In this document: positions 1-6,559 of the stretch, piece after piece
Numbering within the stretch: position 1 is the first letter of the stretch
How the letters are laid out: the number at the start of each line of letters is the position of its first letter
From: Chloroflexota bacterium
GTDB taxonomy: Bacteria > Chloroflexota > Dehalococcoidia > Dehalococcoidales > JAUYDJ01
DNA length: 11,765 nt
Direction of reading: 5' to 3'
Assembly: GCA_030690025.1 (NCBI GenBank)
Contig: JAUYDJ010000088.1
Location: 1 to 11,765 of the forward strand
Program-made: the position numbers and the translations under genes
The notes under the pieces: generated by a model
What the model saw: only the letters and a program-made list of their open reading frames with translations
The model's database searches: none
Told to the model about the DNA's origin: nothing

Positions 1-177
1 GTCTCTGAAAACTTTCCTGACCGAATCAGGGAAGTCATTTGCTTCTTGCCAGCAATACGCAAGAGCTTTAGCTGCATAGCCTGTTCTCCAGTGTCTGTCA
101 GGTTTGGCTAATAGTGGTCTCCAATCTTCGGGGGTGTTTGCGGGAATAAAAATACTATTAGCATTAATAGCGGTCAT
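1..177 (-). CDS. Uncharacterised small protein, N-terminal part (DUF6946-like)
   Basis: The 59 codons from the ATG at 177-175 stay open to the window edge, so the C-terminus is missing. The product begins MTAINANSIFIP and has a conserved-looking core: PEDWRPLLAKPDRHW (residues 16-30), then GYAAKALAYCWQEA (33-46). From memory this Trp-rich pattern resembles a family of unknown function (DUF6946); I could not check that. A purine-rich AAAGAGG lies about 5 bases before the ATG and supports the start. The ATG overlaps the TGA of an upstream fragment (ATGA), so the two were probably once translationally coupled. No signal peptide or membrane segment is visible in this part. I do not know the function. 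Confidence 0.7.
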   Translation of the reverse strand, partial: MTAINANSIFIPANTPEDWRPLLAKPDRHWRTGYAAKALAYCWQEANDFPDSVRKVFRD

Positions 178-308
178 TTATACCTCTTTACCTCAAACCT
201 ATACAAGTTTACCTTCTCTTTGGGGCCAATGCCAGCCTTCTGGCAGCAGATATCAATCTGGTGCTCAACGTCCTCAATCCATAGCGGCAAATACTCTCTA
301 CTTAGATG
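174..308 (-). pseudogene. C-terminal remnant of a gene upstream of the small protein
   Basis: A 44-codon open stretch ends in TGA at 176-174, overlapping the next gene's ATG. It encodes a charged, protein-like sequence including REYLPLWIEDVEHQ and ending EKVNLYRFEVKRYK. It is blocked on its 5' side by an in-frame TGA at 311-309, and the only possible start is a TTG at 290. A second protein-like stretch (351-467, minus, starting MVSLVRENIRHSP) lies just upstream in another frame. The simplest reading is a gene broken by frameshifts or stops whose last codons survive. A very short real gene starting at TTG is the alternative. The family is not recognised. Confidence 0.35.
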
Positions 309-665
309 TCATACTGATCTTTCTCACCGAGCTAACTCCCATTAGTAATCTTAGACCAACATTATCAGATCATACGGAGAAATGCACGTAACATAGTTAG
401 AGTTAATATGCCGGCTGCCAGTAATATCAGGAGAATGCCGAATATTCTCGCGTACTAGACTGACCATTTCACCGGATGTGTTTTCGACGAAGTTATATTA
501 AAAAAATGATTATGTGATGCAATTTGACGAGCAAAAAATATTATCGATAAACCTAAGAAAAAATAAAGTAAAAAGAATTAATATCCATACAAGAGTGCTT
601 GTCGACATTTTCTCGCTTCCAATTGGGGAAAGACATATTATTAGACTTGATAATCAACCAATGCA
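309..665. other. AT-rich region without a convincing gene
   Basis: This stretch is markedly more AT-rich than the genes on either side and has stops in most frames. The 351-467 minus frame may belong to the decayed gene to the left. A 50-codon plus-strand frame sits at 517-669. Downstream of dctM I see no hairpin followed by a T run, so the end of the transporter operon has no recognisable intrinsic terminator. Short palindromes are present (CCAATTGG near 620, TTGATAATCAA near 648) but are too weak to name. Confidence 0.4.
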
Positions 666-669
666 CTAA
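517..669 (+). CDS. Possible small ORF, 50 aa, unknown
   Basis: An ATG-initiated frame of 50 codons ends in TAA at 667-669, overlapping the 3' end of dctM tail to tail. The product is basic (starts MQFDEQKILSINLRKNK, ends RLDNQPMH). There is no Shine-Dalgarno sequence, only an A run before it, and no recognised domain. A frame this long can arise by chance in AT-rich DNA, so this is recorded only as a possibility. It could also be a fragment of a decayed gene. Confidence 0.12.
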   Translation: MQFDEQKILSINLRKNKVKRINIHTRVLVDIFSLPIGERHIIRLDNQPMH

Positions 670-1988
670 GCACTACGCTGCATCAGCCCTGGCAGCCACA
701 GGGCTATCTGCGGGAAAATCATAACTAGTGCCAGCGCCAGCAGGTCCAGCCCGATAAAGGCTAAACCGGCACGGTAAACGTCCGCCATTGTGGTACCGGG
801 TGGAGCAATGGCTTTTACCACAAACAGTACGAGACCAAAAGGAGGCGTTATTGGCGCCATCTCCATGGTAATCATGTAGATTACGCCGAACCATATCACG
901 TTGAACCCGAGGCTCTGGACTACGGGCATAAATATGGGCAGGGTTATCATCATGATGGGCACGGTGTTGATAAAACAGCCCAGTATGAGAAGCAATATCA
1001 TCATTAGCACAATAATGAGCATGGGGGCTACCGGCAGCGTGGTAGCCAGCTGACTTAGATGCGTGGAAGCGCCGGAAAAGGCCAGGATTTGACCGAAAGC
1101 CGCCGCTGCCATGATGATGAAGAACACCATGACGGTAATCTCAACGCTCGCCAGGGCAGATTTCTTCAAAACTCCCCAATTCAGTTTTTTGTAGGCAGCA
1201 GCAAGGATGAAAGTCATCAGCGTGCCGGTGGCGGCAGCTTCAGTGGCGGTGGCCACGCCCAGCAGCATGAGGCCGATAATCATGAAGACTATGGAGCCGA
1301 GCGGCAGTATGTCCCGTACGGTGTAACGTAACTTCTCGGAAAGAGGTGACGCAGCTACCTCGTAGGGGGGCGCTACCGAAGGCTGAAGCCAGCATCTCAG
1401 GATGATGTATGCAGCGAAAAGCACCGCCATCAGCAGACCGGGCATGATGATGCCCATGAGAAGTCTGCCGATTGATATTTGCGCAATGCTGCCCAGGACG
1501 ACCGCCATCGCGCTGGGCGGAATCATGACAGCCAGACCGCCAGCCCCCAGAATAGGCCCCAGGCTCATTGACTTCTTGTAGCCGTGCTTCTCCATCTCCG
1601 GTAGCAGTACTGAACCCAGCATGGCGGCACTGGCCATCGCCGAACCGCTGAGAGTGGCAAACAGGGTACCGCCACCTACGGCCAGCAAGGCAAGCCTTCC
1701 GGGCAGCCGTCCCATCCATTTACCCAGTGCTTCCATCATGTTCGTGCCCAGCCCCGACTGAAACATCACTTCGCCCATTAATATAAAGAGCGGAATGGGC
1801 AGCAGGGTAAAGCTGGACAGTGAGTTCTTGGCGCTCAGGATGAGCTGCCTCATACCCGGTTCTCCACCCCACCAGATTAGTATACCGATGGCATCCACTA
1901 CCAGAAAGCAGAAGGCAACTGGCATACCTGATGCCAACAGGACTATCAAGCTGCCAAGAATAACGAGAATAGCTAACTGCCATTCCAA
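666..1988 (-). CDS. dctM: TRAP transporter large permease, DctM family
   Basis: The 440-aa product is the large membrane subunit of a tripartite ATP-independent periplasmic (TRAP) transporter, which couples solute import to an ion gradient. It is hydrophobic throughout, with about a dozen predicted membrane segments. Family landmarks include GMPVAF near residue 21, PIPLFILMGE near 64, GTLFATLSGSA near 107 and GPILGAGGLAVMIPPSA near 144. The C-terminal half repeats the pattern with EMAPITPPFG. Length is normal for the family. An AGGAGG overlapping the dctQ stop precedes the ATG at a rather long spacing of about 14 bases, and no nearer start exists in frame. It is the last gene of the operon, directly after dctQ. 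Substrate cannot be read from this subunit. Confidence 0.95.
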   Translation of the reverse strand: MEWQLAILVILGSLIVLLASGMPVAFCFLVVDAIGILIWWGGEPGMRQLILSAKNSLSSFTLLPIPLFILMGEVMFQSGLGTNMMEALGKWMGRLPGRLALLAVGGGTLFATLSGSAMASAAMLGSVLLPEMEKHGYKKSMSLGPILGAGGLAVMIPPSAMAVVLGSIAQISIGRLLMGIIMPGLLMAVLFAAYIILRCWLQPSVAPPYEVAASPLSEKLRYTVRDILPLGSIVFMIIGLMLLGVATATEAAATGTLMTFILAAAYKKLNWGVLKKSALASVEITVMVFFIIMAAAAFGQILAFSGASTHLSQLATTLPVAPMLIIVLMMILLLILGCFINTVPIMMITLPIFMPVVQSLGFNVIWFGVIYMITMEMAPITPPFGLVLFVVKAIAPPGTTMADVYRAGLAFIGLDLLALALVMIFPQIALWLPGLMQRSA

Positions 1989-2001
1989 GTTTATTTACCT
2001 C

Positions 2002-2535
2002 CTAAGTCAGCTCCGTCTTGGTTTCGCGGGATTCTTGGGAAACTGCCTTGCCTCGAGAGCTGTTAAAGTAGGTGCGGTTCCTTCTCAGAAATTGTATGAA
2101 GAGAAGGATAGATCCTACCGGGATAATCCAGAGAACGGCCGCATCGGGAATCTCTATCACCGACCGCGGGTGGTACCCCCCTCGGTAGGCTTCCCAGGTA
2201 ACCTGAACGCCATACCAGAACAATGGTATGACCGCGACAGTCGCCAGCATGGAGGTAACCAGGTTGAGCAAGGCTTTGGGCTTAGGCTTCAGCAGGTTGA
2301 CCAGTGTGTCAACTATTACGTGTCCCTCTTTCTTCAGTACCCATGCCGTGCCCAGGAAGGGGATAAACACCAGACTGGCTTCAGTGACATCTACTTGCCA
2401 CGCAAGTGGAGCGTTGAAAAGGTTTCTCATGGCCACATCAGCACTCACCGCCAGCATGTCGAATATGAGGATAGCACCGGCCAAAAAGACTGTGCCACCA
2501 AGAATACGGTCGAATACCTTACCCGCTTTAGACAT
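2002..2535 (-). CDS. dctQ: TRAP transporter small permease, DctQ family
   Basis: The 177-aa product has four hydrophobic segments (about 12-32, 50-66, 90-110 and 130-150), the layout of the small TRAP membrane subunit that pairs with DctM. The sequence MRNLFNAPLAWQVDVTE (about 36-52) and the following GHVIVDTL match the conserved region with an Arg, a Glu and the H-V-x-V-D motif. A GGAGGG lies 7 bases before the ATG. The stop (TAG) is fused to the Shine-Dalgarno sequence of dctM, so the two are probably coupled. The charged C-terminal tail after the fourth segment is likely cytoplasmic. Confidence 0.92.
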   Translation of the reverse strand: MSKAGKVFDRILGGTVFLAGAILIFDMLAVSADVAMRNLFNAPLAWQVDVTEASLVFIPFLGTAWVLKKEGHVIVDTLVNLLKPKPKALLNLVTSMLATVAVIPLFWYGVQVTWEAYRGGYHPRSVIEIPDAAVLWIIPVGSILLFIQFLRRNRTYFNSSRGKAVSQESRETKTELT

Positions 2536-2557
2536 AGGCTATCCCTCCGTCACGCGC

Positions 2558-2597
2558 GAGATACCGGGAGGGCATCAAACGCCCACCCCGGTACCTC
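2558..2597 (-). promoter_or_regulatory. Intergenic mRNA hairpin between dctP and dctQ
   Basis: The arms 2558-2573 and 2581-2597 are inverted copies around a 7-base loop. In the minus-strand RNA they form about 16 pairs, including two G-U pairs and one bulged U. No U run follows, so it is unlikely to be a full terminator. In solute-receptor operons such hairpins often protect the upstream message or attenuate readthrough, giving more binding protein than membrane subunit; a stem-loop at the same position is described for Rhodobacter dctPQM (from memory). The function here is inferred. Confidence 0.6.
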
Positions 2598-2622
2598 GAC
2601 ATTTCTGAAAGCCAGTCTACCT

Positions 2623-3720
2623 TTACTGTATCGGGATGCCCAGCATCTTGGACAACTTGGCCAGGCTATCCGGGCTGACGGTTTTCTTCAGCGAGTTCAT
2701 TACGGACTGGCCAGCTATGTCGTTGTAGGTTTTAGCGTCTTCTGCGGATAAGACGACGGGTTTCATTCCCTTTACCGCCATATCAACACGTGCCTGATTA
2801 TAGTCATTGAGCCACCAGGCTTCATTCTGCGGTTCGAGGTCTCGCGCTGCCTTGTCCAGCAAGTCCTTTGCGGCCTGAGGAAGCTTGTTCCACACGTTCA
2901 GGTTGATGATGATACCGGTACTGCCGCCGCCCCAGATAGGCTGGTCAATCCAGTATTTGCTAACCTCGGTCAAACCTTCGGCAACCACGCTGGACGGTAT
3001 ATACATGTAGCCATCCACTGTTCCCCTGTCCATGGCGGTATAGATATCACCGGGAGGCATGGTAACCGGGACAGTCTTGAGGGCGGACAGGAAGAGGACG
3101 AAAGACCCGGCGGTACGCATCCTCAGTCCGACTAGGTCGGAAAGCTTGGTAACCTTCTTGTTAAAGCCCAGCATGTACCGGACACCCTTGTTGCCTGAGC
3201 CGAGCAGGTATACCCCCATCTTCTCTTGATGAAGCTGGCGCAGGTAATCAAGATAACCCGAGGCGCGCTCCTCGGCATAGGTACCCGGGGCAATAACGAC
3301 TGAGTCAACTTCTGGTATCACATCGGCGTAATAGGGCATGGGCAAGACCGACATGTCAACCACACCCGAGCGTACGGCTTTGCCCTGGTCAAGGGACGGC
3401 ACTACCTCGGCGCCACCGAGGTACTGAATTTGCACCACTCCTTTACCTCCCGCATTGACTTTGTCAATGAGTAAGCGCATCAGGCGGGGCGAAGCCAGAG
3501 TCAACTGCTGGAAAGAGACTGCCTTAATAGTCACCGGCCCGGCCGGTGCTGGAGCGGGGGTTGGGGCAGGTGCTGGAGTGGGTGCTGGCGCTGGAGCCGG
3601 GGCTGGTTTTGGTGCTGGCACTGGGGCTGGCGCGGGCGCCTGCTGGGCGCAAGCTGCCAGGAAAGGCAGTGCCACCAACGCCAGAATAAGGCCGACGATA
3701 ATTATTGCCCTTTTTTCCAT
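2623..3720 (-). CDS. dctP: TRAP transporter substrate-binding lipoprotein, DctP family
   Basis: The 365-aa product is the extracytoplasmic solute receptor of the TRAP system. Residues 1-24 form a lipoprotein signal (MEKR, a hydrophobic core, then the lipobox LAAC with Cys24), so it is membrane-anchored rather than free. Residues 28-60 are a low-complexity Ala-Pro linker. The binding domain follows from about 62, with the DctP landmarks LVGLRMRTAG (196-205; Arg202 is the position that usually binds the ligand carboxylate) and TAMDRGTVDGY shortly after. A GGGAGG lies about 6 bases before the ATG. The conserved arginine suggests a carboxylate ligand, and the neighbouring catabolic genes suggest a small organic or heterocyclic acid. 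The exact ligand is unknown. Confidence 0.93.
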   Translation of the reverse strand: MEKRAIIIVGLILALVALPFLAACAQQAPAPAPVPAPKPAPAPAPAPTPAPAPTPAPAPAGPVTIKAVSFQQLTLASPRLMRLLIDKVNAGGKGVVQIQYLGGAEVVPSLDQGKAVRSGVVDMSVLPMPYYADVIPEVDSVVIAPGTYAEERASGYLDYLRQLHQEKMGVYLLGSGNKGVRYMLGFNKKVTKLSDLVGLRMRTAGSFVLFLSALKTVPVTMPPGDIYTAMDRGTVDGYMYIPSSVVAEGLTEVSKYWIDQPIWGGGSTGIIINLNVWNKLPQAAKDLLDKAARDLEPQNEAWWLNDYNQARVDMAVKGMKPVVLSAEDAKTYNDIAGQSVMNSLKKTVSPDSLAKLSKMLGIPIQ

Positions 3721-3806
3721 TTTAGTCCTCCCAACTATTATTGCGTGCTAAACCAAAGCAAGATTATTACCTCATCCTGTCTCCTCCCTGATTCTTACTA
3801 TCCCAA

Positions 3807-4277
3807 TTACTGATTTTGCTTCACAATGAGCTTAATCATTTGATTAATCCAGGCAACATAGGGCATCTTGGGTAGGAAAGGCCAGATGTTAAGCCTGGTC
3901 GGTTGTTCACAATCAGGGACCAGAGCATCCACCGGCCTCATTTTGCCGGAATAAAGGTCAAGGTAGGTCTGCTTCTCGGCCAGTATCTTGGTATACTTGT
4001 CCATCTCCTCCAGACTGGAGGCCGGTACGGGAACGTCTTCTCCATTGCGGAAAGTCAACGTGCCTCCCTTAACATCGACGACAAACCTCTCCTTGCCAAT
4101 GACATCAGGTCCCTTGTAGCGTGGGTAATAATATTTCTTGGTTATCTCCGAAACCTGGTCCTTGCCCACCACCTCGAAGCCGATAGTCTGGTCGTATTGT
4201 TTCAGTAGTTCCTGGCCTTCTTTGGTTTTGGCCAGCTTCTGCAAATGCTTTTTGGTTACCTCAAAAATATCGCCCAT
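3807..4277 (-). CDS. Small protein, possibly SCP2-like
   Basis: The 156-aa soluble product is not firmly recognised. The middle (ERFVVDVKGGTLTFRNGE, about 63-80) followed by EEMDKYTKILAEKQTYLDL and YSGKMRPVDAL (about 109-119) resembles the end of SCP2-type lipid or CoA-ester binding domains, where a strand pair is followed by a helix and a 'SG-x-x-x-P-x-x-A' turn. The C-terminus (from about residue 127) is hydrophobic and Trp-rich. There is no signal peptide. AGGAGG lies 8 bases before the ATG, and the gene starts 12 bases after the NicX-like gene, so it belongs to the operon. It may bind a hydrophobic intermediate or act as an accessory to the preceding enzyme; the function is a guess. Confidence 0.75.
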   Translation of the reverse strand: MGDIFEVTKKHLQKLAKTKEGQELLKQYDQTIGFEVVGKDQVSEITKKYYYPRYKGPDVIGKERFVVDVKGGTLTFRNGEDVPVPASSLEEMDKYTKILAEKQTYLDLYSGKMRPVDALVPDCEQPTRLNIWPFLPKMPYVAWINQMIKLIVKQNQ

Positions 4278-4289
4278 CGCATAATCCTC

Positions 4290-5426
4290 CTATTTAATCA
4301 CTTTCCGCTCTTGCTTCAGAACAATGTCCGGGTCTTCACCGAGTTTACGCACACGCTCTCTCAAGACGGGGTCATTGAGGTAGATAGCTATGCCATCCTC
4401 GACGAGTTTCTCACCATCAACGGTAACGGTGGGGTCGAGTATGGTGCCGTCAACGTGGATGCCGCAGTTAAATTCGGCATGGCCGAGCGGTGGGTTGCCT
4501 ACGCGGCGGCTGCCCAGAGCGACATGGCATACCCCTACATTTCGCTGAGCTTCGATCAAAGCCTCATCGTCTGGCTTGAGGTAGATGCGGGCGGTTGGGT
4601 TGATACCCAGCGCCCACTCGGTGCAGTGCATATTATAGGGATGCGGAGCGCCCGGCGGACCGGCAAATGGCGCGATGACTTCCTTCAGCTTGTCGGCTTT
4701 CGAGCGGGGGCCACCGCTTTCAATCTTGGTACACCAGCCATCTTTAAAGTGACATATTATGGGGTCTTCGCTGTAGCCGGTGCCGTAGAAACCGTCAAAA
4801 TAGATGACTCCGTTCCCCGTCTCACGCGGCCAGATTATACCTTCACCCTGCCAGTAGCCCAGCCTGAAGGCACCCTTAACTACCGGCTTGTTGCGCTGGG
4901 TACCGCCGGACCATAAACCGCCGGGTGGCGTGAGACAGGTAAAGTCTGTCCCCCGCTTGGACGTCATGCGTACTTCTTTTTCGCCAAATAGCTTCTCCCG
5001 CCAGTACTGGTGTATGGCCTGAAGTACTGCCATATTGCCGGCGATGTGTGGGGTGGCCAGTGTCTCACGGTTGGCTTCCGAGCCGATAATGTTGAGAATA
5101 CGGGTAGGATACTGAAAAATAGCTTCATAGGTTGTTTTGTTGTAGAGAAAGGCATAGTGGTTGAGAATAATGCTGAGGTCGGAGCTGAAAATTGCTTGTC
5201 TGACATTTTCCGAGGGCTCACCGGCGCTCCCGGTAGGGAGTGTATCGGTAAACATGACCGAGACATGGGCGCCCTTCTCCATTGCCTTTTTAGCCAGGAG
5301 TTGGGCGATAAAGTGGTCGGTCCTCAGCCTGCCCTCATGTTCGGTAAGGACGAGTACGTTTTCCCCTTTTTGGATGGCACATACCTCAATTAGATGGTCC
5401 ACCGCTTTCATATATGCTTCTGCCAT
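4290..5426 (-). CDS. NicX/M29-like metalloenzyme (2,5-dihydroxypyridine dioxygenase family)
   Basis: The 378-aa product belongs to the superfamily joining M29 aminopeptidases (AmpS/AmpT) and NicX, the mononuclear iron 2,5-dihydroxypyridine 5,6-dioxygenase. The N-terminal half is an alpha/beta domain (KGENVLVLTEHEGR near 20; ARE-type SEANRETL near 116). The C-terminal half carries the metal region: MHCTEWALGINP (His267, Glu270) and GHAEFNCGIHVDG (His324-x-Asp326). The H-x-D pair and an upstream His match the NicX iron ligands I recall (His265, His318, Asp320). An M29-type hydrolase would also use Glu270. AGGAG lies 5 bases before the ATG. The neighbouring isochorismatase-fold hydrolase and TRAP genes favour ring cleavage over peptidase activity. 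Superfamily sure, reaction not. Confidence 0.82.
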   Translation of the reverse strand: MAEAYMKAVDHLIEVCAIQKGENVLVLTEHEGRLRTDHFIAQLLAKKAMEKGAHVSVMFTDTLPTGSAGEPSENVRQAIFSSDLSIILNHYAFLYNKTTYEAIFQYPTRILNIIGSEANRETLATPHIAGNMAVLQAIHQYWREKLFGEKEVRMTSKRGTDFTCLTPPGGLWSGGTQRNKPVVKGAFRLGYWQGEGIIWPRETGNGVIYFDGFYGTGYSEDPIICHFKDGWCTKIESGGPRSKADKLKEVIAPFAGPPGAPHPYNMHCTEWALGINPTARIYLKPDDEALIEAQRNVGVCHVALGSRRVGNPPLGHAEFNCGIHVDGTILDPTVTVDGEKLVEDGIAIYLNDPVLRERVRKLGEDPDIVLKQERKVIK

Positions 5427-5489
5427 AGTTACTCCTTTCTAATAAGCGATCGGCACTCCGGCTTATCCCGTCATACTACCTCCTTTTAT

Positions 5490-6152
5490 TTATTCTTTTC
5501 TCACCAGCCGCCAAGCTTCGAGTAAGGTTTTGGCATTGGTTATGGATAAGGATAGTTTGCCCATATAAGCCATGGCGATTTCGTGGTCTTCAACGGTGAA
5601 GGTTGCCGTGCAGTCCGCTAAGAGCGCCACATAGTAATCTCTCATGAAGCCATGCATGGCGGTATTCTGCACGCAGACGTTACTGGCAAAGCCGGTCATG
5701 ATGATGGTCTTGATACCGGCGCTTCTAAGCACCAGGTCGAGGTCGGTGTCAACGAAGGCGCTATAGCGGTGCTTGATTACCACGTAGTCATCGGGCTGGG
5801 GAATAATCTTGTAGAATTCTACTCCCCAGGTCCCGGGCTTAAGAAGGGCATCGGCACTTATGTTCCGTTTCTTGAGACGGGCGTGCCAGGGAGGGGAGTC
5901 AGTCCAGTTGCTGTGCACGGTCTGGATGTGGATAATGGGCACGTGGTAAGCTCTTGCCTCGCCCAGGAATTCGGCTATTTTGGGCACCGTATTCTGGAGG
6001 ATGGTGACATCGCTGCCTGATTTGGCATAGTGGCCGTTTTCATGGCACCAGTCATTCTGGATATCAACCACCAAGACCGCACAGTGGGCCAGGTCGATTC
6101 TTTCCGCCAGCTCTTGAGGATTTTCGACCAGTGGTATATTTCTCGCCCCCAT
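5490..6152 (-). CDS. Isochorismatase-family cysteine hydrolase (amidohydrolase)
   Basis: The 220-aa product has the complete triad of the cysteine hydrolase fold: Asp30 in LVVDIQNDW, Lys127 in VVIKHRYSAF, and nucleophile Cys160 in GFASNVCVQNT, with the Ala-Ser dipeptide that forms the family's cis-peptide. The WHARLKKR and KPGTWG segments (about 89-110) resemble RutB and other ureide or amide hydrolases. Family members include NicF (maleamate amidohydrolase), nicotinamidase and N-carbamoylsarcosine amidase. GAGGAGG lies 4 bases before the ATG. It is the first intact gene of the operon, 63 bases before the NicX-like gene. By analogy with the nic pathway it may deamidate the ring-opened product; this is inference from context. 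Confidence 0.9.
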   Translation of the reverse strand: MGARNIPLVENPQELAERIDLAHCAVLVVDIQNDWCHENGHYAKSGSDVTILQNTVPKIAEFLGEARAYHVPIIHIQTVHSNWTDSPPWHARLKKRNISADALLKPGTWGVEFYKIIPQPDDYVVIKHRYSAFVDTDLDLVLRSAGIKTIIMTGFASNVCVQNTAMHGFMRDYYVALLADCTATFTVEDHEIAMAYMGKLSLSITNAKTLLEAWRLVRKE

Positions 6153-6202
6153 TTTGCCTCCTCTTCTTACGGCATTAGTGCCCGAAGGTCACAGTGAAGG
6201 GT

Positions 6203-6382
6203 CTACAACTTCTTTTCGGCGGCGGTCTTATCAATAAACACAGGCTCTAGAGTTGAGTTAGCGTCAAACTCGTGGTGGCAATTGAGACAAACAGCCGGGA
6301 TTCTTCCACGTGGAAGATGGGCGGCCCGTAATAAAAGCGATTCCCGACTTGTTTTTATCTCCGCTACTTTACTTGGACATAT
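6203..6382 (-). pseudogene. Short CxxCH-containing frame lacking a start codon
   Basis: A 59-codon open stretch ends in TAG at 6205-6203 and encodes a protein-like sequence: SKVAEIKTSRESLLLRAAHL, then RIPAVCLNCHHEFDANST and a charged tail ending AAEKKL. CLNCHH fits a c-type haem site (as in class III cytochromes) or the zinc-bearing C-x-x-C-H of HNH-type proteins. It has no ATG, GTG or TTG before the motif. An ATG at 6380 lies in another frame and begins MSK before a stop, so a single-base frameshift could restore MSK to VAEIK. It sits between the operon promoter and the isochorismatase gene. Most likely a decayed first gene; chance cannot be excluded. Confidence 0.3.
6302..6317. promoter_or_regulatory. 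16-bp perfect palindrome, candidate operator
   Basis: TCTTCCACGTGGAAGA is identical on both strands. It has no loop, so it suits a dimeric DNA-binding protein better than an RNA hairpin. It lies about 75-95 bases downstream of the predicted operon promoter and 150 bases before the isochorismatase start, where a bound repressor could block elongation. No regulator gene is in the window. It also lies inside the CxxCH frame. Confidence 0.4.
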
Positions 6383-6394
6383 CTAATTTTTCGT

Positions 6395-6423
6395 AGTATA
6401 TCTTCCTTGTTCAGATTTGTCAA
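6395..6423 (-). promoter_or_regulatory. Sigma-70-type promoter P1 of the catabolic/TRAP operon
   Basis: Read on the minus strand: TTGACA (6423-6418), a 17-base spacer, TATACT (6400-6395). The -35 is a perfect consensus and the -10 differs by one base. Transcription should begin near 6388, about 235 bases before the isochorismatase ATG and about 8 bases before the ATG at 6380 of the broken CxxCH frame. Confidence 0.7.
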
Positions 6424-6542
6424 GTTGTTAAATAAAAATTAGTCAAAGATGCTCATTTCATCTCAGTTTCTATCTTCCTTGTTCAGATTTGTCAAATTAC
6501 TAACAAGAATTAGTTTAAAAAGGCACATTTCACCTCTCTTCC
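6399..6542. repeat. 72-bp tandem duplication carrying the operon promoter
   Basis: Units 6399-6470 and 6471-6542 are adjacent. The first 25 bases are identical in both (6399-6423 and 6471-6495); the remaining 47 align with substitutions and two compensating one-base gaps, roughly three quarters identical by eye. The conserved block is exactly the -35 plus spacer of the minus-strand promoter, suggesting selection on that part. No third copy is seen on either side. Confidence 0.8.
6467..6495 (-). promoter_or_regulatory. Duplicated promoter copy P2
   Basis: The second copy of the 72-bp repeat carries the same TTGACA (6495-6490) and the identical 17-base spacer, but its -10 position reads TAGAAA (6472-6467), matching TATAAT at four of six positions. 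It is therefore expected to be weaker than P1, or inactive. Confidence 0.4.
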
Positions 6543-6559
6543 TGGCAAATAGCCTAGAA

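Noticed and set aside
104..391. Plus-strand 95-codon frame over the left region
   Set aside because: It lies antisense to the DUF6946-like gene and the fragment upstream, both of which look more protein-like and share an ATGA overlap. The plus product has no recognisable domain.
1795..2751. Plus-strand frame of 318 codons spanning dctM, dctQ and dctP
   Set aside because: It crosses three well-supported minus-strand genes and their ribosome sites and has no family resemblance.
3455..3751. Plus-strand Gly/Ala-rich frame opposite the start of dctP
   Set aside because: It is the complement of the Ala-Pro linker; low-complexity GC-rich sequence keeps both strands open.
4245..4916. Long plus-strand frame of 223 codons opposite the NicX-like gene
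   Set aside because: The minus-strand frame has clear family motifs, a ribosome site and operon context. The plus frame has none.
6399..6495. Two identical 25-base repeats 47 bases apart, resembling a minimal CRISPR
   Set aside because: The 'spacer' is itself duplicated after the second copy, so this is a 72-bp tandem duplication. There is no third repeat or cas gene.
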